Assembly: GCA_964455525.1 (NCBI GenBank)
Contig: CAYVWR010000009.1
Span: 128,489 to 192,488 of the forward strand
Source: JAFDZV01 sp964455525
GTDB lineage: Bacteria; Bacteroidota; Ignavibacteria; OLB7
DNA length: 64,000 nt
Direction of reading: 5' to 3'
The translations under genes were made by a program, and so were the position numbers. Under the pieces are notes generated by a model that saw nothing but the letters and a program-made list of their open reading frames with translations, had not been told where the DNA came from and did no database searches. Below, in pieces: positions 34,795 to 45,500 of the stretch; the stretch's first letter is position 1; each line of letters starts with the position of its first letter.

Positions 34795-36120
34795 TCACTT
34801 CTCCCCTTTTTTCTTCCCCCTCCGGGGGCGTGCATTCAGCCGCAGCTTGTTGGCACGAACCTGTACCGATACAACGGTACGATCCAGAATCCGGGCGATC
34901 TCCTCATAGGCCACACCAGCACGATGAAGCTGTATCAGCTTTTCAACATCCTCGGCAGCCCAGTGCCGCGCCGCCTCTCTTGCTACTCCCAGCTTTGCCG
35001 CACGCAGACGGACAGCACTTGTTGTGCGGTCGAACAGCTCACCCAACGCAGCAGACTCCATTGTGCCGAAGAGCTTCCGCAATCGTTCATCCTCCTGCGG
35101 TGTCCACGGCCGCGACGTGTTCTCCCTGCCAAGGCCAAGCGTGTGGATACGCGCACGTACGGCACCCACAGGACGATCCATACGCCGCGCAATCTCGGGA
35201 TATGGCAATAGCGGCTGAAGCTTTCGCAGCAGACGCTCATCCTTGGCATTCCAGGCCTTCTGCGGGCGCAGAATCCCCAGGGCACGGGCATGAGCCTTGA
35301 CATCCACCTTCGTCCGTTTCAACGTATCAGCGATATGCCGCATATCATATCCCTGGGCATGCAACGTGCGCAGACGTTGATCCTCCCGTGGCGTCCATGC
35401 ACGTGGCGGCATCCGGCGTTTCAATCCGAGAACGTGGGCCTGCCCCATCACCGATGCCGCTGTGCGCCCGATACGTTCTCCGATCTGCCCAACCGTTTCT
35501 TTCCCGTAATATTTCCGAAGGATCTTTATCTCGCGTTGTGTCCACTCGTGCTGCTGCCTGATTGTTATCCCGTGCCGATGCAGATGCCCCGTGACGCTCT
35601 GGTTGGTGCGCTTCAATATCCGCGCAATTTTCATCATTGTGCCGGGACGCTTGCCAAATTTTTCAAAGAGGGCTCGCGCTTTATTTGTTTCCTTCTCGTT
35701 CCACATATGTGTTCTATATCCTGGGATGCCGAACTTTTTTGCACGCGATCGTATGGCTACGATAGTTCTACCAAGAAGCGCTGCGGTGTATTCGGAACCA
35801 TGAGTGGTATAGTAGGCACACAGAATTTCATTCTGTTCATCGGTCCAACGGTCGCGGTGGTAGGATCGCTTTACAGGTGGCGGCTCGGGAAGGTGCATCC
35901 AGCGGCCGGGAAGACGCCGTGATGGTGCCGATGGCGGAGTTTTTCCTGGGGGCTGAGAGGGTGTGCTTGGCGTTTTCCTGTTCCGTCCAGCACGGATTTG
36001 CGGAGCGGGCTTGGAGGGCACCGAGCCGGAGCGGGATGTTCCGGGGCTTTTTGCATCGTCCCCTTCGGTTTTCCCCACGGAGGACGAGGGGCGCGATAAC
36101 GGTTGTTTACGTGTTGCCAT
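34795..36120 (-). CDS. Protein with seven SANT/Myb-like (GcrA-type) HTH repeats
   Basis: A 441-aa basic protein I cannot name. Residues 1-88 are a low-complexity Pro/Ser/Lys/Arg leader. Then seven repeats of 48-53 residues follow, starting near 91, 140, 193, 242, 290, 339 and 387. Each begins with a Trp followed by acidic residues (RWTDEQNEIL, EWTQREIKILRKYY, PWTPQEDERLRKLF, HWAAEDVEKLIQLH) and ends with an IA..L.RT..SV..RA..LG- style second and third helix. This is the SANT/Myb-like or GcrA-like three-helix DNA-binding plan. The tail is RPRRGKKKGEK. The ATG at 36120 is used; longer in-frame codons upstream run into a tRNA fragment. It probably contacts an extended DNA site. Confidence 0.75.
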   Translation of the reverse strand: MATRKQPLSRPSSSVGKTEGDDAKSPGTSRSGSVPSKPAPQIRAGRNRKTPSTPSQPPGKTPPSAPSRRLPGRWMHLPEPPPVKRSYHRDRWTDEQNEILCAYYTTHGSEYTAALLGRTIVAIRSRAKKFGIPGYRTHMWNEKETNKARALFEKFGKRPGTMMKIARILKRTNQSVTGHLHRHGITIRQQHEWTQREIKILRKYYGKETVGQIGERIGRTAASVMGQAHVLGLKRRMPPRAWTPREDQRLRTLHAQGYDMRHIADTLKRTKVDVKAHARALGILRPQKAWNAKDERLLRKLQPLLPYPEIARRMDRPVGAVRARIHTLGLGRENTSRPWTPQEDERLRKLFGTMESAALGELFDRTTSAVRLRAAKLGVAREAARHWAAEDVEKLIQLHRAGVAYEEIARILDRTVVSVQVRANKLRLNARPRRGKKKGEK

Positions 36121-36193
36121 GGCGTAGTGTTCTGGAACGATAGGATCACACCGGCATCTCACATCTCGTTCTCTGCGGTCTCCTCTACCAACA

Positions 36194-36234
36194 GATCCGT
36201 AGTCAGATGCTCTATCCAATTGAGCTACGGGTGC
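36194..36234 (-). pseudogene. 5' half of a tRNA-Arg(ACG) gene
   Basis: On the minus strand the sequence begins GCACCCGTAGCTCAATTGGA, continues with TAGAGC (D arm) and reaches TCTGACTACGGATC, i.e. the acceptor 5' strand, a full D stem-loop and an anticodon loop CTACGGA with anticodon ACG. After GGATC the expected TCAGA anticodon stem, TPsiC arm and CGGGTGC acceptor strand are all missing within the next 100 bases. It is therefore a truncated tRNA gene of about 41 bases. Confidence 0.8.
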
Positions 36235-36505
36235 AACGAGCCGATGGCGTTACGCGGAGAGACGGAGTGCCATCAGAGGAGGGGGCAAGTTACGCATGCA
36301 GCCCCTCTTCGAGAAACAACGAGTTATGACTGCGGATAGGCATAGGATCGCGCACACTCTGCTTATACCGCCGTTTCCAAGCATCAGCAGCCCCACTGTA
36401 CGGGAACTGAGATCGGGGCTTGAAGGCACATCACTCCATCTTGGAATTGATCGAGAGGGTTCGATAGCTGTCCGGCATGATCCGAACAGTCGCCACAATA
36501 ACAAC

Positions 36506-36533
36506 GGAGGCCGCCCATTCCCGGACGGCCTCC
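36506..36533 (-). terminator. Stem-loop after the 3043-aa protein gene
   Basis: GGAGGCCG pairs with CGGCCTCC across a 12-base loop, starting 28 bases past the stop at 36562. GTTGTTATTGTGG follows on the minus strand, so a weak T-rich tail is present. Confidence 0.75.
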
Positions 36534-36561
36534 ATTTATGAGACGACGATATCACTCCCCT

Positions 36562-39500
36562 CTATACCACCAGCACATTCTCCTCGACATTCACCAGACC
36601 GGATGAGTTGATGACGCCGATCTTGAAGCGGTGATAAATGACCTGCCCGTTCTCATCCAGCTTCAACAGCTCACCCGGCCAGTTGTAGGAGACCGTATCT
36701 CCCTGCGGCCGCACCACTTCCCCCATCTTCACCCACTGCCCCTGGCTGCTCATCTTGTAGAGGGTATAGAGGGCGTTGTAGGTGACATTATCCCACGTGA
36801 ACACCACATCGGTGTACTTCAGCACCTTGGTCCCGTTCGGTGGCAGTGCCATCACCGTCACCTTCTCATCCGCATTGATAGCTGGCGCAGGTGGATTCAC
36901 GGTATCCATGATGCTTACCAGCACCAGCTCCGACGGTATCGATGGCACATACTCTAGCACTGCCTCCTCGTTGCGGATCTCGCGCAGCACCACCAGACGG
37001 TAGAACAGGGGCTGGCCGTATGGGACAGACTCTCCAGGCTTGAGATCGGCAAAAGTATCCACCACCCTGTAGAGCTTATCGGCGGCCAGATTCTCCGGCA
37101 GATCGAACGTCCCCACCTCATCCATCAACCGTATCGTCTGCGCCATCTCCTCGGAGGTGGCACGGTAGAGGCGCACCTTTTTCAGGTTCTCCCCGGACGG
37201 ATACCGGTTAAACTCGAACGTCACCGAGGGGCTGGTTCCAAGCACCTGGTTCTCCGGCTGCGCACGAACCCTCCCGATCTCTGGAGCCACCGGGGGCACC
37301 GAGTTCACCAGCCGGACAGGCCCTAGCATCTGGCTGGCGGAGCCGGCCTTCAGCATGTTTCCGAACTCCCTGGTGAAATAGAAGTAGATGTTCCGCGATG
37401 CGCCATCGAGCGTATAGTCGGCGAACCGCACCACGTACCGCCCATCAACTCTGGTTCCCCTGCGGGCCATCGGGAACGCATCGTAATCCGCATCGTTCAG
37501 CGCCAGCAGGGCACCGTCCCGGTGGAGCACCGGCTTCTTGCTCGATGTCTGCAACGATGCGTTCTCCTTGATCTGCTGGTAGATCACTGGGGACTCCGTC
37601 AGCGGGAGAAACGCCTCCTCGATGGCCCGTTTGATATCGCCGTCTCCGGCCTGTAGGGACGCATTTCCCTTGAAGGACTCATAGCCTTCCCGGCTGCGGT
37701 CCGGCTTTGGGAACCTGAACGTGGGAGCGCCCGGCTCGGTGCTCGTGCTCCTGGCGATGAAGAGCTTCTCCCCGTTTACCATCTCGGTCCGTACCAGGAT
37801 GAGATCCAGCCAGCGATCCGCGAGATACGGATCGGTATCTCTGCGTGGCAGATTCGGAAGGATCTCGTCCACGATCGTGGGCTGTTTGTAGAGCGTGGCG
37901 AGGATAGCCATTTCATCGGCGCGATAGAAGTGCATCGCATAGACCGTCCTCCCCGCCGGTATCTCCGTATCGAACATGAAGGTCGCCTTGCCATAGATAT
38001 CGGGGCGGGTGGCATATAGCGGGCCGGTAGGAGCGGCCGGGGCCTGGGGATCAATGATAAGGCGAGCCAGATGCACGGCCGGTGCGCTCAGTCCCGAACG
38101 GTAGGGGTGCATCCCCTCGGCATGCGTAGTATCCACCGACTTCGCCGCGATATAGGTGATACGGGATGTCTCCGGTGATGTCGGCATGATATCCCCGGCC
38201 GCAACACCCTCGGCGCTCCAGTTGATATAAGCACGGTACGAGGGATGGAAGTTCACCGTTGCAGTGACCATCGCTCCGTTGGCAGGGGCTATCTTCTCCT
38301 CCTTGTCCATCACATAGAGCTTCACCCGATCCTCGCCACCACGAACCTCCGTCTCTATCCTCAGCACCTCCACCACTCTGATATCCTCTGCGTTCTGATA
38401 GTTCGGTATCCGTGCCGTTCCCTTGTAGAACGACACCGCTCCAGAATGCTGCACATCATAAGGATGGAGCGTGGTGCCGGGCATGATAACCTCGAAGACC
38501 CCCGGCACTGTCCCCACCCGTTTCACTTCGCCGTTCGGGTCTACAAACCCGCCGATGGTGCTGACCACCTCCCTCCCATCCTCATAGGTGGTTTCGGTAT
38601 GGATACCTCCGCCGGTATAGGGATGCGCATTGAAATCGGCGAGCATGATACGGTGGCTCGTCAGCCGCTGCCATCCGGCAGTGATCCCCTTTGCTTCATC
38701 CATCCCCATCATGTTCTCCACGATCAGGAACGTTTCGCTGGCTCGCGGAGCTATCGGCGTTCCCTGGGCACGATTCCCCGCAGCATCGGCCGGCACGAGC
38801 AGCTCGATGGTGACGAGGGGATAACCGTTGGTCCCCGCCTCCACCTTCGTGATGGTGAAGCTGTTGGTGGCGGTCACCAGCATGCTCCCTTTGAACCGCT
38901 CATAGTCGGCCGCAGCTATCGTCGGCTCCACCGTCCTCGGCGTCTCCTCGGCGATCTCGGTGTAGCTGGTCAACTGCACCCTGGCCGTGTGGAGCGGCAA
39001 GGTCTGAACCGTGACCTCCCCGATCATGCCGTTGACCCTGGCTGGCTCCTCCGAACGGAAATACAGGTCCACGGCATTGGCCTTCTGATAGGCCTTGTTA
39101 TGGATATGATTCCAGTCGAACGTGACGCGGGTCTTGCCGAAGAATGCCGAATCCTGCTCCGAGGGGGAGGTGAACAGAGGGGGCTCCTCGGGCTGGATGT
39201 ATTGCACGCTCAGGTTTAGCGGCGGCAGCAGCGTGTTCCGCACCGGGAACTGATTGTTGATCTCCGGCCCCTTCACCACAGAGGAAACTCTGGAGAACCA
39301 GTTGATGCCGTAGATGCCATAGACATGCAATCCTGTGTTCTCCGGCTTGTTTTGAATCCGGTGAATATAGAACGGGTTCGGCATGTCGGGAATCGGCATC
39401 ACCTCTGGATATCCCTGTGCATCGCGATACGGCTTGAAATCGTTCTTGGCATGTTCTCCAAGGTCGTTGCTCGGATCGGGGATCTCCCAGATGGGAGCCC

Positions 39501-42500
39501 CTCCGGTCACCCCGCCGGTGACATCGCCGAACTTCACACCGAAGAGAAGGGGCCGGGTGTTCTTTCCTCTGCTGAACTGATCGGTAGACTGATAAAATCC
39601 TCCCACCGGCTGGTCTATCTTCAATGGCTTCTTGTGCAGGCGCACAAACCGATTGCTGCCGAAGCGGGTATATCCCTGGTTGTCGGTGAAGTCATCATCC
39701 AGCCCCAGTTCCAGAGAGTCAATTTCCGGGGCCACCGGCAGGCGGTAGTCGTACCTCCCGGTGGGGAGCGAGAGATAACGATGGGTCTGCGATGTCACCC
39801 CGTTCCCCGGATCGGAAGCGGTCTGGTACTCCGCGAAGTAGATGTACTGGTGCGCCGGACCATCCCCCAGCAGCGGCACCTGATAGTCGATGCACCCCAA
39901 CCCCAGCATGCGTGCCACATGGTAATCCTGTGCGGCAAGCTGTAGAAGCTGGAGGAGACTCAGGTTCATGTAGGTCTTGTCGCCGGGGATGATCGACGGC
40001 ACATCACAGCTCGCCAGGAGGTTGTCGGCGGATTTGCTCAACTGTATATAGCGCTCCACCGCATCGCGCAGCGACTGGCTGTCGTCCCTGTCGTACGTTG
40101 CCAGATGCGGGTCCCACCTGTCCTTGTAGTTCTCCACGCTCACCCTTGCATGCCCCCCCAACGTCTCATACTTGGGCCACAGGCCGTCGATGGGATAGTT
40201 CACTGGGTCCTCGAGCCGCTTGTACACCCCCGGAGTATCGAGCGAGAGAGCATATTCGCCGATACGACTCCAGAGGTAACGGCGCTTCGTTCCCAGATAG
40301 AAGTCATCATAGGTCTCCAGGCGGATGGTTCTCGGAACGCAGTTGACGCACTTGAAAAGGACATGATCGATCGATTCGCTGGTGATTCGGTAGAACGACC
40401 CCACACCGCTGATGGTCTCACGGCAGGAGACGAAGAGCGGAATGTCGGCGTTCGGATCGTCGATGCTCGAAATCGCCTCGAACTTCGCCGACGGCGTCCC
40501 CGCGGTCACCTCCGGGAGCAGCTCGAACGCGAACATCGTCTTCGGTATCGCCATCACCTTGTAGATGCCGGTATAATTCTGAAGCACATCCTTCACATGT
40601 CCCTCGCTGGGAGATGTCGGCACCGCCAGAGGATAGAGTTCCGGCTCGAACGAGATGATCACGCTCGTGCGGGCATCGGAGAACCGGGTATCGACCCGGA
40701 TGTTCTCGTACACCCATTCCACGCCGCTGGCGATCGAGCCGGAGATGCGGGTCGGCAGAGTCGCCGCGAAGTCGATCTCCGCCACGAAACGATCAGCGAC
40801 CGCGGCCCTATACGGCGCGCGATAGATCCTCACGAAGTCATCGCTCTTGTTCAACTTGTTGCTGCCGTAGTTGGCGGAACCCGGCTTGGCGAGGTTCCCC
40901 TTCGGAAGATGATCCGCCAGATCGCCGAGCAGCGCCCACCGCAGGTGCACCCCCGAGGCGCTTCCGTCGCCGCCAGCGGATGAACCGGCCGCTTGTAGAT
41001 AGAGCGATGGGGACTGGATGAGAACCGACCCCATATCCTCCTCCGCACAGATGCCCCTCCCCGCCTCGAAGAGCGCTATCCGCAGCTCGGTGGCAAGGAC
41101 GCGCAGGTGCTCCAGATGGGCATCGAGCAGCACGGCATCGGCCGGTGCGGGCCCCTCGCAGTCGAGGCAGTAGATGCTGAAGAAGCTTATGATGATTCGG
41201 AGCCTGCGGCAGAGCGTGTCGGCGCAGGGATCATCGTTCAGCGGGAGATTGTGCGTGGCGGAGATGGCGACCACCGTATCGTAGATCTCCTCGATCAACA
41301 GCGCAGGCTCTCCCAGATCATCCTCCACCATCTCCACGATCCCGGAATAGGTCGCACGCTCGGCAGCATTCAGCCCCTCCACAAAATCGCATGTCCGGCA
41401 GAGACACCCGAGCAGGTCGGTCCACTGTGCCCGGTAGAGATCCACGGTGGTGGCCCTGGGAAGCTCCGAGCCTATCAGCGCCGCATAAGCGGCCGACTGG
41501 GAAACGAGCAGGCCGTAGAAGAGATCGGCCATGAGGAGATAGGTGGGATCGAGCTGGTACGGCCGCGAATAGGCGGCGGCAACCAGACCGAGCACAAACC
41601 GGAGACGCTCGCAGAACACCGCAGAGAAGGGATATGCGACCGATGGCAGCCGGAGCTGGCGTTGCAGTGACGGGACTTCCGGGGCCATCTTCGCCAGAAG
41701 CATCTCCAGCACCACTATCGGCGGATGCGTGGCAAGAGGGATAGAGCCGCAGATAATGGCATATAGATCCGGGAGCCGGTCCAGCCGCTCGCAATAGTCG
41801 ATCTCCCTGCCGCAGATATGATATCCGGCCGCCGCCAGCTCGTTGTTGAACGTGTTGTAGTCCGCCGTCAGAGCCGGGAGGATGGCCTCCAGATCCAGCC
41901 GCAACTCCAGGTCCCACTCGTAATACGGAGAACAGAGCCAGCCAAATGAGCGGAGCACCCCAAACAACGTCCAGCACGTATTGCCGAACGAACCGGAGGG
42001 GAACGGTGTGGGGGCTGGAGTGGAGCTGAAGATGCGCTTATGAATCGCCATAATATGCGATTCAAAGAGGCCATCGAAACGGGTGTTGAAGCTGGCGGGA
42101 AGCTCCCCATGCCGCAGGCAGAACTGCAACAGACACTCCAGCATCTGTACGTAGCGCTCGCAGAAATCATCGCAGATATCAAGCCCGGCCGGGTCCAGGG
42201 TATCGGCAAGCCGGATGAACTCCGAATGCATGCTCTTGTAGCGGTTCTCCAGCTCTACGATCACCACACCGCTCAGGCGTCCGCATCCCATGCAGATCTG
42301 CGCGAAGAGGGTGACGATCCTTCGGAGCTGTTCGCAGCAGCCGGTCGGCTCCTCCAGCGGATAGAGGATCGCGCCGGAGGAGGAGGCGATGCCGGAGATA
42401 TAGGTATACAGCGAGTTGATCTCATCGCAGATGATCGCATCGAAATCATCCGCCAGCCCATGCTCGGCCAGCTTCTCCCCGTTTGTACAGAGGCGGCAGA

Positions 42501-45500
42501 GGCAGTTAAGCATCACCAGCCACCTGTCGCACAGATCGAAGCATGGCTGGCATGCCCTGGGTGCATCGCTCATCGTGAGCACGTAGCTCATGGCTCTTAC
42601 ATGCAGCCACTTGTAGATGCAGTCGACGATATACCACTGGCGGAGCGTGAGCGCCCAGGGATTGGAGTACGCCAGGATCAGCACAAGAACCAGGAACTCC
42701 AGCCGCGCACAGAACGTATTGTCGGCGGGTCCCATCTCGTTCGGATCGAACCCGAGCGCCTCGATGATCTCCGGCAGTTTCGCCTCGTATGGCGGCAGAT
42801 CGTTAAGGACCTGCACGATGATGGGATCGTTCAGATCGGGAAGGGTGGCACAGAACAGGTGCACAACACGGGGCAGATAGGCGAGCTTGTCGCAGGCGAT
42901 ATCGGCCTTGCAACAGATCTCCCCCACCAGGTCATCCCCCGGCAGCGGGGTAAACGTCTCGGTGCAGCACTCGATCTTCAGCAGGTTGCCGCCGGCATCC
43001 TCAAGGTACCCGTTGACCGCAAGCGCCATGTTGAAGGCGGGATCGTTCAGCACCTTGACCTGTATGCAGTGGCGCCCGGCCGTGAGCTGGAACGTCGCGT
43101 CCAGATGCTCCGGCTGGGCCATGTTCATCTGATCCGCCTTCTTGACCAGCACATTGTCGATATAGATCTCGGCGTGGTCGTCCGCCCGGAAATCGATTGC
43201 CAGACGAACGGATGCATCCGCGCAGAGGCAGAAGCAGCGCTCAAACGTGGTCCAGCCGGTGGCGGAGCAGCAGGCGGTCGGCAGCGGGGATATCCATTCC
43301 GAACCGATGATCGGCGAGGCGATGCCGCAGGTGCCGGTCACGACGTTCGCCGTCACCGGCACGGCGACGCCGGTATCGGTCTGGGTGACGATCCAGGGAA
43401 CCTCGCCGGTGGTCACATCAAACCTGGTGGTCTTGCAGTTGCAGGAGCATCGCTGGAGGTCTTCGTAGAGATCGCGGAACACCGGCAGATAGATGGTGGA
43501 AAGCTCCTGCTGAAGCGCCGGGGCGATATCGTTGTTGCAGGCGCAATGCAGCACGAACCAGTCGAGCAGCTCCCGCACCGCGTAGCAGGTCACCTCTACC
43601 GGGGGTGGCGGGGGGGTCGGCGGCGGATTGGGAACCGGAGGATATGGCGCCGGCGTATATGGCGGCTGCGGCTGGGGCACATGTTGGAACACCTTGGTAT
43701 AGAGGCTGTCCAGATGGGGGCCGAAATCATTGACGATTTTCTGTACGATGATCGCGGTGGCGGAACTGGCCGACAGCTCCTCGTGCCGCTCGCAGATCCG
43801 CGCCAGACAATGGAGTATCTCCAACCACTCGTCGCAGGGATCGGCATCGGAGCAGATATCGGGATAGAGCCCCTTCAAGCTGTTGAGGGCATTGCGGGTC
43901 TCCACCAGACGATACGCCATGTAATCACGGAACGAGCGGGAGACTGGCGTGCTGGGGCAGAAGCTGTGGATCAGACTATGAAGCACGTTGAGCCGGCGGC
44001 ACATCTCCAAAAGGTCCAATGATATCGGGCCGTACTCTATCCCCTGCATAAGCCAGTACAGGTCATCCACCGCCCAGTGGAGCAGATCGTAGAAATCGTC
44101 CAGCACCACTGTTGATAGGGTGCTTTTACGATCGCAGATGCTCTTCAGGCAGTCAATGATCTCCGTCCATTCCTCGCAGTCGCTAAGAGGAACATCGGGG
44201 GCACAGAGGTCTCCGCTATTCGACTTGAAGGTGAGAAGGGCATGCTCCAGTTGCCCCAGATAGAAGTCGAGCAGCGACCGGCGCCCCTCCCCTCCTGGGA
44301 TGGTCCTGTCCGGGCAGATGGTTTCGACGAAATAATCATACAGCCATCTGATAAGCCCGCACATGGTGGCGAGATCGGTTGCGGGATACTGGGGCTGCGG
44401 ATGTTTCAGCAGCATATAGAGATCGCGGATATCCGCACCGAAGAGGTTCTCCATCTGCTGCCGTACGTAGGAGGAGAATCCCGCACGCCGCTCGCACAGC
44501 TCCATCAGGCACTCCAGCAGATCGCTCCAACGGTCGCAGAAATCCTTTTCCGAGGGATCGCACAATGTTATCGCCTCCATTTCGAGCAGCGCCTTGAACT
44601 GTGCACGCAACGAAAAGAGCTGGCTGAAATCATCCTCGGCTTGCTGCTGCCAGGAAACGGTTACGGAGGTACAGGTCCGGCACCACCACGCCCAGAACCC
44701 AACCAGATTGCGGAGCTGGGCGCACTGGTCGGCGAGATAGGGGTCCATATAATAGTTAAGCCCCTCGGTCTGCGCCCAGGTGACCGCATGGCTGTAGACC
44801 ATGCTGGTCACCGGAGCCACCTGACTGTTGAAGAAGTGGTTGATATGCGGCGGGGGGTTCGGAACATCTGTCTGCGCGCAGTAGGCACACAAGCAGTCGA
44901 GCAGATCACGCCACTTGTTGCAGAGCGTCCAGCGCAGGGGATCGAGCAGCGGTACCACGTTGCCGATATAGTTCCCCATCACCTGCTCCACCGCCGCCCC
45001 GAAGTCGGCGATGGTATATCCCCAGCGGTAATTGAGGGTGCTGACGGTCGGCGCCGAGGCGAGCATCACATCGACGTTGAATTTCAGCAGATCGAAGAAT
45101 GAGGAGCTCTGGGGCACATATCCCAGCGAGAGCCTGTTGCTGAGATCATGCATCACGGGGGCGGCATCCGTCATGATCGCCTGCAACTGCTGAACGGACG
45201 TGTTCTGGTAGAAGTTGGGGATCTGGGTGCTCCCCAGGCAGAGCCAGCGATGGAACGCCTGAAAGTTGTAGCGGTTGTTGCAGAGCCAGCTCATGGGATA
45301 GCTGACCGGATATTCCCTCCAGGTGGAAGTGAACGTCAGCGTAAAGGTCGCCGGTCCGTTGATGGAGTTGACGATGAGGTTGACGATGAACTGCTGTGTC
45401 GGAAAGTTGGAGAGGAGGGTGAAGCTGTCCGATGCCTGCCCCTGTGCGGGGATGCTGGGATCATTCCCCTGAATCCCCATGCTCACCGGCACCGTGGTTA

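Noticed and set aside
36194..36240. Complete tRNA-Arg gene
   Set aside because: Only the 5' half is present; the TPsiC arm and 3' acceptor strand cannot be found on the minus strand downstream.
42040..44022. 660-codon plus-strand open frame antisense to the 3043-aa gene
   Set aside because: It is the mirror of a GC-rich coding frame; its His/Gln/Arg-rich translation has no motif, while the minus-strand frame has regular repeats and is 9 kb long.
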